From Acidobacteriota bacterium (lineage in GTDB: Bacteria; Acidobacteriota; Terriglobia; Terriglobales; SCQP01), in assembly GCA_021818955.1 (NCBI GenBank), contig JAKASR010000009.1, forward strand, positions 1-64,000: a stretch of 64,000 bases of DNA, read 5' to 3'. A model generated the notes under the pieces. It worked only from the letters and a program-made list of their open reading frames with translations. It was not told the origin of the DNA and did no database searches. Within the stretch, counting starts at the first letter, position 1. Every line of letters starts with the position of its first letter. This document shows, piece by piece, positions 1-9,098 of the stretch. The translations under genes and the position numbers were made by a program.

Positions 1-1
1 G

Positions 2-97
2 ATACTGGAACGGCTGCCGGACCATCCCATCAATCGTATCGCCGAACTGCTGCCCTGGAATCTGGCGGCTTCGGATGCTAGCAATTCTGTCGCCTAA
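2..97 (+). pseudogene. 3' end of an IS66-type transposase CDS (truncated by window edge)
   Basis: Frame 2 reads ILERLPDHPINRIAELLPWNLAASDASNSVA*, resembling the IS66 TnpC C-terminus (HPxxRIxELLPWN). Only the tail is visible, so intact gene or remnant cannot be told. Confidence 0.5.
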
Positions 98-144
98 ATC
101 CCAACGGCCTTCAGCGGGCGCTTACGCCCAAGGGGCATAATTTT

Positions 145-513
145 TTAAAGTGATCGTGCAGTAACGACAACATAGACGGCCAGAATCAACCCGAAAATAG
201 CAGTCAGCGCGCCTAAAAAAGCGACAATGCCCCGAGCCGGCTTAAACTCACCACTCTCCAGCCGGCGCAGCGTATGGTAGTAGCGCAGCAGGGCAATCAT
301 CGCCATAAAAATACCCATGCTCATGAAGCCGACGCCGATGCCCAGCGTCAGGCCGCTGGAAGCGGCTTTTTCGCCTTGAAAACGCAGCAGTTGCCGCAGG
401 GTGATGCCGAATTTGGCGACCACGAAGCCGAAGACGACGATGCTGATGCTGGTCCGCACCCAAGCCAGGAAGGTGCGCTCATTCGCCAGGTAATCGCCGG
501 CATTAGCCGCCAT
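145..513 (-). CDS. DUF202 (YidH-like) small membrane protein
   Basis: MAANAGDYLANERTFLAWVRTSISIVVFGFVVAKFG matches the DUF202 signature (NERTFLAWxRT), with three predicted TM stretches. Confidence 0.85.
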   Translation of the reverse strand: MAANAGDYLANERTFLAWVRTSISIVVFGFVVAKFGITLRQLLRFQGEKAASSGLTLGIGVGFMSMGIFMAMIALLRYYHTLRRLESGEFKPARGIVAFLGALTAIFGLILAVYVVVTARSL

Positions 514-592
514 ATGCCGGCATTGTAGCAGGCCGGCAGTTTCTCATCACCTTTCTTCTGATTTCGGCCTTCCGCCTTCTGCGTTTGGTAGC

Positions 593-2095
593 ATGAAATG
601 CATGGCTATCCCGACCCCGAAGCCGGTTCGCGCTGATGCCGGGCAGGAATACGAACCGGTAATCGGACTCGAAGTGCATGTGCAATTGAACACCCGGTCG
701 AAGGCATTTTGCGCCTGCTCTACGCGTTTTGGCGCGCCGCCCAACAGCCAAACCTGCCCTGTCTGCCTGGGACTGCCCGGCGCCATGCCGGTGCTGAACC
801 GGGAAGCCGTGGTCAAGGCGGTCGCGGCGGGACTAGCGCTCGGCTGCAATATTGCGCCCCGTTCGATATTTGCGCGAAAAAACTATTTTTATCCCGATCT
901 GCCCAAGGGTTATCAAATCAGCCAGTATGACCTGCCCTTGGCCCAGCATGGCGGCCTGGAAATTCCCGATCCCGCGGGCAAGGACGCAGGCAAAACCAAA
1001 CGCATTGGCATCACGCGCGTGCACCTGGAGGAAGACGCCGGAAAAAGCATGCATGAGGGCCATGCTGATTCCGACCGTTACTCCTATGTGGATTTAAACC
1101 GCTCCGGCGTTCCCTTGATCGAAATCGTCTCCGAGCCCGATCTGCGCTCTCCGGAAGAAGCCCACGCCTACTTGACGCGATTGAAAGAAGTGATGCTTTA
1201 CCTCGATGTTTCCGATTGCAACATGGAGGAAGGCAGCCTGCGCTGCGACGCCAATGTCAGCATCCGGCCGCGCGGGTCGCGGGAATTCGGCGAAAAAATC
1301 GAAATCAAGAACCTGAACTCGTTCCGTTTTCTGCAGCAGGCGCTGGAACATGAAATCGAGCGGCAGGCGGAAGTCGTCACCGGCGGCGGCAAACTCAACC
1401 AGGAAACCCGGCTCTACGATCCCTCAACCGGCAAAACTTCGGTCATGCGCTCGAAAGAGCATGCGCATGATTACCGCTATTTCCCCGAGCCCGACCTGCC
1501 GCCGCTGGAAATTGCCGATGCCTGGCGCGACGAGATTGCCGCCAGCTTGCCGGAACTGCCGCAAGCCAAACGCCGGCGCTGGCAGCGCGATTGGAAACTG
1601 CCGGCCTACGATACCGAAGTGCTGACCTCCAGCCCGGCGCTGGCCGCCTACACCGAATCCGCCGCCGGGAAATCGAAAAACCCCCAAGGCGTCGCTCATT
1701 GGATCATGGGCGAGCTTTCCGCCGTGATGAAAGCCAGCGGCGGCGACTGGAGCCAGCCGCCGGCGCCGCCGGCGCATATCGCGGAGCTGGTGGAGTTGGT
1801 GGACGCAGGCACAATCTCCGGCAAGATGGCCAAGCAGATCTTTGAAACCATGGTGGCCCAGGGGCAATCTCCCCGCCAAATTGTGGAACAAAGCGGGGTT
1901 CGCCAGATCACCGATCCCGCCGCAGTGGATGCGATTATTGCCGAAGTCCTGGCGGCCAACCCGCGGCAAGTCGAGCAATATCGCAGCGGGAAAGTTGCCG
2001 TGCTGGGGTTTCTTGTCGGCCAAGTCATGAAAGCCTCGCGTGGACAGGCCAATCCCGGACTGGCGCAGGAGAGGCTAAAAGCGAAACTCGGCTGA
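593..2095 (+). CDS. gatB: Asp-tRNA(Asn)/Glu-tRNA(Gln) amidotransferase subunit B
   Basis: EPVIGLEVHVQLNTRSKAFCACSTRFGAPPNSQTCPVCLGLPGAMPVLN and a YFPEPDLPP region, full length 500 aa. Confidence 0.97.
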   Translation: MKCMAIPTPKPVRADAGQEYEPVIGLEVHVQLNTRSKAFCACSTRFGAPPNSQTCPVCLGLPGAMPVLNREAVVKAVAAGLALGCNIAPRSIFARKNYFYPDLPKGYQISQYDLPLAQHGGLEIPDPAGKDAGKTKRIGITRVHLEEDAGKSMHEGHADSDRYSYVDLNRSGVPLIEIVSEPDLRSPEEAHAYLTRLKEVMLYLDVSDCNMEEGSLRCDANVSIRPRGSREFGEKIEIKNLNSFRFLQQALEHEIERQAEVVTGGGKLNQETRLYDPSTGKTSVMRSKEHAHDYRYFPEPDLPPLEIADAWRDEIAASLPELPQAKRRRWQRDWKLPAYDTEVLTSSPALAAYTESAAGKSKNPQGVAHWIMGELSAVMKASGGDWSQPPAPPAHIAELVELVDAGTISGKMAKQIFETMVAQGQSPRQIVEQSGVRQITDPAAVDAIIAEVLAANPRQVEQYRSGKVAVLGFLVGQVMKASRGQANPGLAQERLKAKLG

Positions 2096-2110
2096 TCGCC
2101 TGCGAAGGCG

Positions 2111-2125
2111 CGGGCCTCCGGCCCG
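2111..2125 (+). terminator. Possible intrinsic terminator after gatB
   Basis: CGGGCC-TCC-GGCCCG stem followed by TTCTTGT. Confidence 0.4.
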
Positions 2126-2167
2126 TTCTTGTGATTGCACTAAGCCGCCAGCTCATACTTTTTCAAC

Positions 2168-2470
2168 ATGTTTGCGCAGCATTTAAGAATTCAACTCGCC
2201 GGCGAAACGTCTTCCCGTTCCTGCCCGCTGCGCTACCTCGACAGCTTCGCAATGCGCAGTTTTACCGGGGAAACGCGATTTGACGAAATCCTGCCGGTTG
2301 CTGACGGGCAGCTGGAAGCCGGGTTTCGCGTGCCGCTGGACGAATTGGGCGCCGCGCTGGAGGATTGGTTCAGGCGCAAAGGGTATTTAAACGCCGGAGA
2401 AAAAGTCGTTATCTCCCGCCTGGAAAACAGATGGGCGGCAAAAGACGCGGCGGAATCGAGCGCGCGATAA
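2168..2470 (+). CDS. Hypothetical protein
   Basis: 100 aa ORF after gatB; no family recognised. Confidence 0.45.
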   Translation: MFAQHLRIQLAGETSSRSCPLRYLDSFAMRSFTGETRFDEILPVADGQLEAGFRVPLDELGAALEDWFRRKGYLNAGEKVVISRLENRWAAKDAAESSAR

Positions 2471-2474
2471 GCCG

Positions 2475-3170
2475 ATGGAAGCACAAGAGCATCGCCGAGG
2501 TGCGGCACGGCCGCTTTTACTTTTAGGCGCTGACGCTTTCGCCAAGGTCCGGCCGAAACCGGACGCAGGGCGAATACTCATGGCGGCCGAAAGTTTATTG
2601 TCGTTCATCGGCGCGGGACCTAATAGGAACCCCGCGCTTCGGCCTGCGATTTCGGACGAAGACTGCTGTCCGACTCGGCCGTTAACGCTTCTCGAGCGTA
2701 AAACCGGTTTGATTTCTTGGGAGCGGCTGGGGCCGAAGCTTTTCCACCTCGCCTCCGACGTGTTTACCGCGATTTATGGCCGATTTCCGGTTTTTGGAGA
2801 ACTGCGCTCCGCGGCAGGCATTATTTTTTCAGGAGACGCGGTGTGGATGGTCGTGCGCAGCGATGGCCGCGGGCGGTGTTTTCCCGGCGGCATATCCTCA
2901 TTTCGCGAAAACGAAGGAGTAACGCTGCGGCGGGAAGTGCAGGAAGAGACGGGATTGGAAATCGTCTCCAGCCGCTTGCTTTGGACCTACCACAGCCATG
3001 TTTATCTACCTAGCCAAGTTGCAGTATTTCTAGCCGAAGCCCAAGGCACGCCGCGCGATTCCTGGGAAGGCCGGGTGGAACTGGTACCCAGGTCCGAACT
3101 CCGCAAGAACCTGTTCGCTATCCATCAACCTATTGCGGACTATTTAGAAACCGGGGAAATGCACGCCTAA
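2475..3170 (+). CDS. NUDIX hydrolase (true start probably downstream of the repeat, e.g. TTG at 2709)
   Basis: NUDIX box-like GGISSFRENEGVTLRREVQEETGLEI. The first ~72 codons of the ORF are repeat sequence. Confidence 0.8.
   Translation: MEAQEHRRGAARPLLLLGADAFAKVRPKPDAGRILMAAESLLSFIGAGPNRNPALRPAISDEDCCPTRPLTLLERKTGLISWERLGPKLFHLASDVFTAIYGRFPVFGELRSAAGIIFSGDAVWMVVRSDGRGRCFPGGISSFRENEGVTLRREVQEETGLEIVSSRLLWTYHSHVYLPSQVAVFLAEAQGTPRDSWEGRVELVPRSELRKNLFAIHQPIADYLETGEMHA
2502..2690 (+). repeat. Dispersed hairpin repeat, copy 1 (full length, short-core form)
   Basis: GCGGCACGGCCGCTTTTACTTTTAGGCGCTGACGC...GTCCGACTCGGCCGTTAACGCTT; near-identical to the other copies listed. Confidence 0.95.
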
Positions 3171-3185
3171 TCGAGCTTCCAGGAG

Positions 3186-3372
3186 GCGGCACGGCCGCTT
3201 TTACTTTTAGGCGCTGACGCTTTCGCCAAGGTCCGGCCGAAACCGGACGCAGGGCGAATACTCAAGGATACCGAAAATTATTGTCGTTCATAGGCGCGGG
3301 ACCTAATAGGAACCCCGCGCTTCGGCCTGCGATTTTGGACGAAACTACTGCCCGACTCGGCCGTTAACGCTT
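3186..3372 (+). repeat. Dispersed hairpin repeat, copy 2 (full length)
   Basis: Same head and tail as copy 1, about 500 bp downstream in direct orientation. Confidence 0.95.
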
Positions 3373-3542
3373 CCGGTATAGAATGAATTGATTGCCGGCG
3401 ACCGGGGCTGCTTTTTCGCCGCAATCCTTGAAAAATGTGTATCTTTAGGGAAGCGGGAAATCCCCCGGAACGGATTGCAATCCCGCCAAAAATGCCAAAA
3501 AATTAGGGGGAGCATACCCCCGCCGGAAATGTAGGAGGCATC

Positions 3543-3827
3543 ATGGCTCTGTGTCCGAAATGTGAGGCCGATCTCGACCTGGACGAAGAGGAAGCGAGCG
3601 AGGGTGCAATGATTACCTGTCCCGATTGCGGCGCCGATTACGAGGTGGTGAACGCACAACCACTTGAACTGGAAGCGCAGGACGATGAGGAACTGGAGGA
3701 CGACGCAGAAGATTTGGACGAATACGACGACGATGATGATGATGATGACGACGATGATGAGGAAGATCTAGACGAGGACGAAGACGATTACGACGAAGAC
3801 GAGGACGAGGACGAAGATTACGGATGA
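3543..3827 (+). CDS. LysW-like zinc-ribbon protein with long Asp/Glu C-terminal tail
   Basis: CPKCEADLDLDEEEASEGAMITCPDCGADYEVVNAQPLELEAQ resembles the LysW/ArgW carrier fold, followed by ~50 nearly all-acidic residues ending EDYG. Confidence 0.65.
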   Translation: MALCPKCEADLDLDEEEASEGAMITCPDCGADYEVVNAQPLELEAQDDEELEDDAEDLDEYDDDDDDDDDDDEEDLDEDEDDYDEDEDEDEDYG

Positions 3828-4222
3828 TTCGTCCACCGCGTAATCGTATACGGATTCGCCTGTCATTTGCGGCGGCCATTTTCATGCCCGTGCTGCTAGG
3901 ACTGCGCGGGGAGGCTCATCCCAAACCGAGAACCAGGCCGATCGCGGCCATCCATGGCGTCGTGTTCATGCCGAATGGGATGCTCGCCCCGGGAGCGCGC
4001 GTGAGCATTCATACCTTGCCGCGGGGCAAGCATTGGACCGCTTATACGGATGAGGCAGGAGATTTTCTGCAATCGGTGCCCGTCAAGCCGGCACGCTATC
4101 GCCTGCGCGCGACGGAACATGGGTTTGCGCCCGGCGAGGCGGAAGTCAGCGTTCCCGGCCCAATCATCGTTGATATTTTCATTCATCTGCACAAAAAGCC
4201 TGGAACTAAGGCGCACCACTGA
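3824..4222 (+). CDS. Carboxypeptidase regulatory-like domain protein
   Basis: Secretion signal-like N-terminus then AAIHGVVFMPNGMLAPGARVSIHTLPRGKHWTAYTDEAGDFLQSVPVKPARYRLRATEHGF; ATGA overlap with upstream gene. Confidence 0.65.
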   Translation: MIRPPRNRIRIRLSFAAAIFMPVLLGLRGEAHPKPRTRPIAAIHGVVFMPNGMLAPGARVSIHTLPRGKHWTAYTDEAGDFLQSVPVKPARYRLRATEHGFAPGEAEVSVPGPIIVDIFIHLHKKPGTKAHH

Positions 4223-4235
4223 ACGTCGAAATTTC

Positions 4236-4586
4236 ATGAAGTCTTACCGTATTCGTAGCGTAGCCGGGGTCTGGCTGGTGATAACCTTAACCGCCTTAAC
4301 CGCCTTAACCGCCGCGGCTCAACACACCCGGACCGTGAGCGGTACGGTGCTGGATGCCCGGAACAATCCGGTCCCGGGCGCAATCGTTTATCTGAAAAAT
4401 GTCCGCACGCGCGCCATGCGCACCTATATTGCCGACGATCATGGCCGGTTTGTCTTTCATGCGCTGGCGGCCAACACCGACTACAACCTGCACGCCGCCT
4501 TTCACGGCAAAGCCGGCTCAGAGCGCATGATTTCCTCTTTCGATTCCCGGCGCCGGATTCACATGGACCTGAAAATACCGCGATAG
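4236..4586 (+). CDS. Secreted carboxypeptidase regulatory-like domain protein
   Basis: MKSYRIRSVAGVWLVITLTALTALTAAAQ signal, then VSGTVLDARNNPVPGAIVYLKN...TYIADDHGRFVFHAL. Confidence 0.7.
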   Translation: MKSYRIRSVAGVWLVITLTALTALTAAAQHTRTVSGTVLDARNNPVPGAIVYLKNVRTRAMRTYIADDHGRFVFHALAANTDYNLHAAFHGKAGSERMISSFDSRRRIHMDLKIPR

Positions 4587-4662
4587 CCTTTCCGGGGTGG
4601 TCCAAAACACAAACTGATAAGCTGCTATACTGAAATATCGGTTTATTAATAGAGGTGGATAG

Positions 4663-5076
4663 ATGACCCGCGCGCATTGGAAAATTGCCCTGGCAGTTGT
4701 CATCGTGCTGGCGACACTCGGCTGGCTTTCCTATACCGGCATCCGCGACAGCGCCAGTTATTACCTCACCATCAGCCAGCTCAAGCAGGTAAAAGCCGGC
4801 AGCCAACGCCGATATCGGGTCGCCGGCATCGTGGTGCCGGGCAGCATCCAGCGCCACGCCGGCAGCATGGATTTTGTGCTGCAACAAGGCAAATTAACTT
4901 TGCCGGTAAGCTATATCGGCACATCGCCCGTCCCCGATACTTTTGTCGCCAATGCGCAGGCTTTGGCAGAAGGACGCCTGTTGCCCGATGGTCAATTTCA
5001 AGCCACCGGGATTCAAGCCAAGTGCCCGTCCAAATATAAGGCAAAATCTTACGGCAAGCCGGCCTCGAGCATGTAA
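4663..5076 (+). CDS. ccmE: Cytochrome c maturation protein CcmE (CXXXY type)
   Basis: N-terminal TM, YYLTISQL, RYRVAGIVVPGSI...MDFVLQQGKLTLPVSYIGTSPVPDTF...QATGIQAKCPSKY; followed by ccmA-B-C. Confidence 0.88.
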   Translation: MTRAHWKIALAVVIVLATLGWLSYTGIRDSASYYLTISQLKQVKAGSQRRYRVAGIVVPGSIQRHAGSMDFVLQQGKLTLPVSYIGTSPVPDTFVANAQALAEGRLLPDGQFQATGIQAKCPSKYKAKSYGKPASSM

Positions 5077-5089
5077 ACGGCCGGCGCGC

Positions 5090-5764
5090 GTGGCAGATTC
5101 TCCCCACCAATTCGTGCTGGATTGCCGAGCCGTGACGCGCTATTTCGGCGACTGGCCAGCGTTGCGGCAGGTCAGTTTTCGCCTGCCGGCGGGCGCGCTG
5201 GTGTTGCTGCTCGGGCCCAATGGCGCCGGAAAAAGCACGCTCTTGCATATTCTGGCGGGAGCTTTACGCGCCTCCGAAGGCGAGGTCAAAATCGAAGGCC
5301 TGCCTATTGGCGATGGCCGCGCGCGGCAACGCGTCGGTTTGCTGGCGCACCGCAGCCTGTTGCATCCCGACCTTACCGTTCGCGAAAACCTGGCGCATTA
5401 CGCCGCACTCTATGGCCTGCAGGGCTCGGAAGTCACCTCCGGCCTGGACCGCGTGCACGCCGCCGCATTTGCCGATATGGCCGTGGCGGAGCTTTCACAA
5501 GGCATGCGCCAGAAAGCGGCGCTGGCGCGCGCGCTGCTGCATTCGCCTCGCGTGCTGCTGTTGGATGAGGCTTTTTCCAGCCTCGATCATCGCACCGTGG
5601 AAGAGCTGCGGGAGGTGCTGCAGGCGTTCCGCGCCGAAGGGCGCACCATCCTGGCCAGCACTCATACCGAGAGCCAGCTCAGCGATCTCGCCGATGGCGC
5701 ACTGGAATTGGATCGCGGCCGCTTACAACAGCGGCGCGGTTGCGTGGAGGCAGTACTCGCATGA
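5090..5764 (+). CDS. ccmA: Heme/cytochrome c maturation ABC transporter ATP-binding subunit CcmA
   Basis: Walker A LLGPNGAGKSTLL, LSQGMRQKAALARALL, LLLDEAFSSLD; position between ccmE and ccmB. Start placed at GTG 5090; the ORF track extends upstream. Confidence 0.88.
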   Translation: MADSPHQFVLDCRAVTRYFGDWPALRQVSFRLPAGALVLLLGPNGAGKSTLLHILAGALRASEGEVKIEGLPIGDGRARQRVGLLAHRSLLHPDLTVRENLAHYAALYGLQGSEVTSGLDRVHAAAFADMAVAELSQGMRQKAALARALLHSPRVLLLDEAFSSLDHRTVEELREVLQAFRAEGRTILASTHTESQLSDLADGALELDRGRLQQRRGCVEAVLA

Positions 5765-6495
5765 GCGCGCCGATCTCCACCGCGTCTCGCCCTGGCACCG
5801 CGGCCGAGCGGCCGCCGGCGCCAAAATTCTGGCGGGTCTGGGCGCGAATCGTGCTGCGCGATATCAAGCTGGAATTGCGCAGCCGTGAAGCGCTACAGGC
5901 GATGCTGTTTTACGCGTTATTGATCATCATCATTTTCAGCTTCGCTTTCGAGGCCGGCGCGGAATTAACCTCGCGCGTCGGCGGCGCCTTGCTGTGGGTG
6001 GCCTTCCTCTTTGCCGGGCTGGTGGCGTTGGATCGCGTCTTCCTGCGCGAATTGCCGGAAGCCAGCCTGCTCGGATTTCAAATTTCACCGGCCAGCCGCA
6101 CCGCCCTGCTGGCGGGCAAATTCACCGCCAGCTTCCTGCTGATGATCGCGGTGGAACTGCTGTTATTGCCCCTGTTTGCCATCTTTTTCAATCCCCCGCC
6201 GGAAGCGCGCTGGGGGATGATTATTTTAGTTTTACTGGCCGGCACCTGGGCGTTAGCCGCCAGCGGCACGTATTTTTCCGCCCTCAGCCTGCATACCCGA
6301 TATCGCGCGCTGCTCTTGCCTTTGTTGTTGTTGCCTTTGGCGATTCCCGCCATCGTGGCCATGGTGCAGGCCACCCAGCACCTGCTCGATGGCCAGGGCG
6401 AGGTCGCCTATTGGCTCCGCCTCCTGGTTGGATTCGATATTCTATATACAACCCTCGGCTTAGCGCTGGCCGATGTGGTGATACAAACGGAGTAG
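5761..6495 (+). CDS. ccmB: Heme exporter permease CcmB
   Basis: Multi-TM protein with RDIKLELRSREALQAMLFYALLIIIIFSFAF and LLGFQISPASRTALLAGKF; synteny. Confidence 0.88.
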   Translation: MSAPISTASRPGTAAERPPAPKFWRVWARIVLRDIKLELRSREALQAMLFYALLIIIIFSFAFEAGAELTSRVGGALLWVAFLFAGLVALDRVFLRELPEASLLGFQISPASRTALLAGKFTASFLLMIAVELLLLPLFAIFFNPPPEARWGMIILVLLAGTWALAASGTYFSALSLHTRYRALLLPLLLLPLAIPAIVAMVQATQHLLDGQGEVAYWLRLLVGFDILYTTLGLALADVVIQTE

Positions 6496-6496
6496 C

Positions 6497-7261
6497 ATGG
6501 CATCGACCACTTCACAACCATCCCATGCGCAAGCACAGGTTGATTCGAAAGCACGCCAGACTGGGTGGACGGCGCTGATCATTCTTGCGCTGCTCTTGAT
6601 GGAGTGGGCACTGGTCGAAGCCCTGAAAATCGCCCCGCCGATTTCTATTGTGGCAAAACATCCCCACAAAATGGCGATTTATATGCGTATCTTTTACGTC
6701 CATGTGCCCGCCTTCATGGCGGGGTTTACCGCGTTTTTTGTGAATTTTCTCGCCAGCGCCGCCTATTTGTGGAAGCGCAGCCTGAAGTCGGACGCGCTGG
6801 CGATCGCGGGGGCCGAAGTGGGCGTGGTGTTTACCAGCATCGGGCTGATCACCGGTCCGATCTGGGCGAAACCGATCTGGGGGATTTGGTGGACATGGGA
6901 TCCGCGCCTGACGCTGACGCTGGTGCTTTGGGTCATGTATGTCAGCTATTTAATGCTGCGCCAGCTAACGCCGACCAATGAACAGCAGCCCCGCCTGGCG
7001 GCGGCGCTGGCCATTTTCTTCTTCTTCGACGTGCCGATTGATTACATGGCCATCCGCTGGTGGCGCACACAGCATCCCCAGCCCGTGCTTTTCGGCGGCG
7101 CCAATTCCGGACTCGACCCGAGAATGGCCACGGCCTTATGGTGCGGAGTCGCCGCCTTTTTATTGCTGGCCGGCCTATTGTTCCGCTTGCGGTATCGCCT
7201 GGAATGCGATCGCCAACGGATAGCGGTGTTGCGCCGTGAAGCCGCCCTGCGGGAAACCTGA
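6497..7261 (+). CDS. ccmC: Cytochrome c biogenesis protein CcmC
   Basis: Tryptophan-rich WGIWWTWDPRLTLTLVLWVMY; conserved His in TM context; synteny. Confidence 0.93.
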   Translation: MASTTSQPSHAQAQVDSKARQTGWTALIILALLLMEWALVEALKIAPPISIVAKHPHKMAIYMRIFYVHVPAFMAGFTAFFVNFLASAAYLWKRSLKSDALAIAGAEVGVVFTSIGLITGPIWAKPIWGIWWTWDPRLTLTLVLWVMYVSYLMLRQLTPTNEQQPRLAAALAIFFFFDVPIDYMAIRWWRTQHPQPVLFGGANSGLDPRMATALWCGVAAFLLLAGLLFRLRYRLECDRQRIAVLRREAALRET

Positions 7262-7276
7262 AGGAGCCTTGAATTT

Positions 7277-7396
7277 ATGACCAACGTGGTTGTGGCCTTC
7301 GCCGTAGCCTGGATCGTCCCCATGGCGTATTTATTGTCGTTGTCGTCGCGCCAGCGCCGGCTGCAGCGCGACCTGGAACGACTGCAGCAGAAGTAG
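7277..7396 (+). CDS. ccmD: CcmD-like small membrane protein (39 aa, not in ORF track)
   Basis: ATG at 7277 after AAGGAG: MTNVVVAFAVAWIVPMAYLLSLSSRQRRLQRDLERLQQK*; one TM plus a charged tail directly after ccmC. Confidence 0.65.
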   Translation: MTNVVVAFAVAWIVPMAYLLSLSSRQRRLQRDLERLQQK

Positions 7397-7467
7397 ATTC
7401 GCAGTTTAATAAAAGCGGTTATACGTTTAGAAACGGAAAGAATCAAGCCGCCCACGCCGGTTTTTAT

Positions 7468-7689
7468 GCGGCACGGCCGCTTTTACTTTTAGGCGCTGAC
7501 GCTTTCGCCAAGGTCCGGCCGAAACCAGACGCATTGCAAATACTCATGGCTGCCGAAAGTTTAATGTCATTCATAGGCGCTGGACCTAATAGCAACCCCG
7601 CGCGAAAGCGGCCTGCGGGCATGGTTAGAGGCAATTTCTTTGAAATTGCCAAGGACGAAAACTGCTGTCCGACTCGGCCGTTAACGCTT
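7468..7689 (+). repeat. Dispersed hairpin repeat, copy 3 (with one GGCAATTTC..GAAATTGCC arm)
   Basis: Head, core, AGGCAATTTCTTTGAAATTGCC arm and tail. Confidence 0.95.
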
Positions 7690-7722
7690 TAAGCTATAGA
7701 TTCAGACAGGCCGGCTCGGCAA

Positions 7723-7800
7723 GCGGCACGGCCGCTTTTACTTTTAGGCGCTGACGCTTTCGCAAAGGTCCGGCCGAAACCGGACGCAGGGCGAATACTC
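7723..7800 (+). repeat. Dispersed hairpin repeat, copy 4 (5' module only)
   Basis: GCGGCACGGCCGC...GGGCGAATACTC, then unique sequence. Confidence 0.93.
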
Positions 7801-7815
7801 GCTGTTTTTCGCTAT

Positions 7816-9063
7816 ATGAATCATCTTCCTCCGGCGGTTTTGCCCGAGATTCAGAGTTTTGCCGCCTATGCAATATTCCTCGGCAGCTATCTGGTTTTTG
7901 CGCTCGGCAAATTTCCAGGCATGAAGATTGACCGGCCCGGAGCCGCCATTATCGGCGCAGTCCTGATGGTGGCATTTCGGATAATCCTGCCGGAGAATCT
8001 GCTTCGATGGATTGATTTCCGCACAATCGTGTTGCTGTTCTCGATGATGCTGATCGTGGGTTACCTGCGGCTGGCAGGTTTTTTTGAGTGGATTACCCGG
8101 CTGATACTGACCCGATTGAAGCCGCACCATCTGCTGCCCATGGTCATTTTTACCTGCGGGCTGCTCTCCGCCTTTTTTGTGAATGACATTATTTGCCTGG
8201 TCATGGTTCCGTTTGTGCTGTCCGCCACGCGAAAACTCGGGATGAAGCCGCTGCCCTACCTGCTCGCCGTAGCCACCGCTGCCAACATCGGCAGCGTTGC
8301 CACCATTACCGGCAATCCGCAAAACATGTTGATCGGCACGCTTTCAGGCATCCAGTACAGCTCCTTCCTGGCCTATCTTGCTCCGGTGGCCGTAGCGGGA
8401 TTGCTGCTGGACTGGCTAGTGTTGCATCTGGCATTTGCAAAGGCAGGCTTAAGGGACACCGTCGCGGAAATAACGGCGGCAGCGCCGGAAGCCAATCGCA
8501 CCTCATTCATCAAGCCGGGGATTGTCGTTTTGCTGGTGCTGGCAGGCTTTATTGCCGGCGTCGCTCCGGCTTTGATGGCGGCGCTGGGAGCGGCCATGAT
8601 GTTGATCACCCGCACGCGCGATCCCCGCGAGGCGTATGACCAGGTGGATTGGGGAGTGCTGGTGTTCTTTGTGGGATTGTTTGTCATCGTCGGGGGAGCG
8701 GAAAAGGCCGGGTTCCTAGAACACCTTGGGCATTTCGCACGAATTTGGGACTTTAAAAATCCGTGGATTTTTACCGTGCTCGTCGCGTCCCTCTCCAATC
8801 TGGTCAGCAACGTCCCGGCGGTCATGCTCTTGAAGACAGTCGTTCCCGGCTATACGAATCCACCTTTGGGATGGCTGATCCTGGCCATGGCCAGTACGCT
8901 GGCGGGCAATTTGACGATAACAGGCTCGGTGGCCAATATTATTGTGGTTGAACGCGCCAAGCCGGAAGTGGAGATCCGTTTCCGGGATTATTTTCGGGTT
9001 GGGTTGCCGGTGACGGTGCTGACGCTAGGCTTTGGCCTGGGGTGGCTCTTGCTGGTCAGATAG
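7816..9063 (+). CDS. ArsB/NhaD/CitM-type anion transporter family protein
   Basis: Multi-TM with VNDIICLVMVPFVL, NIGSVATITGNPQNMLIG and SNLVSNVPAVMLL, typical of the ion transporter superfamily. Confidence 0.85.
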   Translation: MNHLPPAVLPEIQSFAAYAIFLGSYLVFALGKFPGMKIDRPGAAIIGAVLMVAFRIILPENLLRWIDFRTIVLLFSMMLIVGYLRLAGFFEWITRLILTRLKPHHLLPMVIFTCGLLSAFFVNDIICLVMVPFVLSATRKLGMKPLPYLLAVATAANIGSVATITGNPQNMLIGTLSGIQYSSFLAYLAPVAVAGLLLDWLVLHLAFAKAGLRDTVAEITAAAPEANRTSFIKPGIVVLLVLAGFIAGVAPALMAALGAAMMLITRTRDPREAYDQVDWGVLVFFVGLFVIVGGAEKAGFLEHLGHFARIWDFKNPWIFTVLVASLSNLVSNVPAVMLLKTVVPGYTNPPLGWLILAMASTLAGNLTITGSVANIIVVERAKPEVEIRFRDYFRVGLPVTVLTLGFGLGWLLLVR

Positions 9064-9098
9064 AGGCTTGTCGGCGGGATGAAAACCTGCGCGAAAAT

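Noticed and set aside
4285-4312. CCTTAACCG 9-bp tandem repeat
   Set aside because: Short in-frame repeat (LTALTALTA) within a signal peptide; ordinary low complexity.
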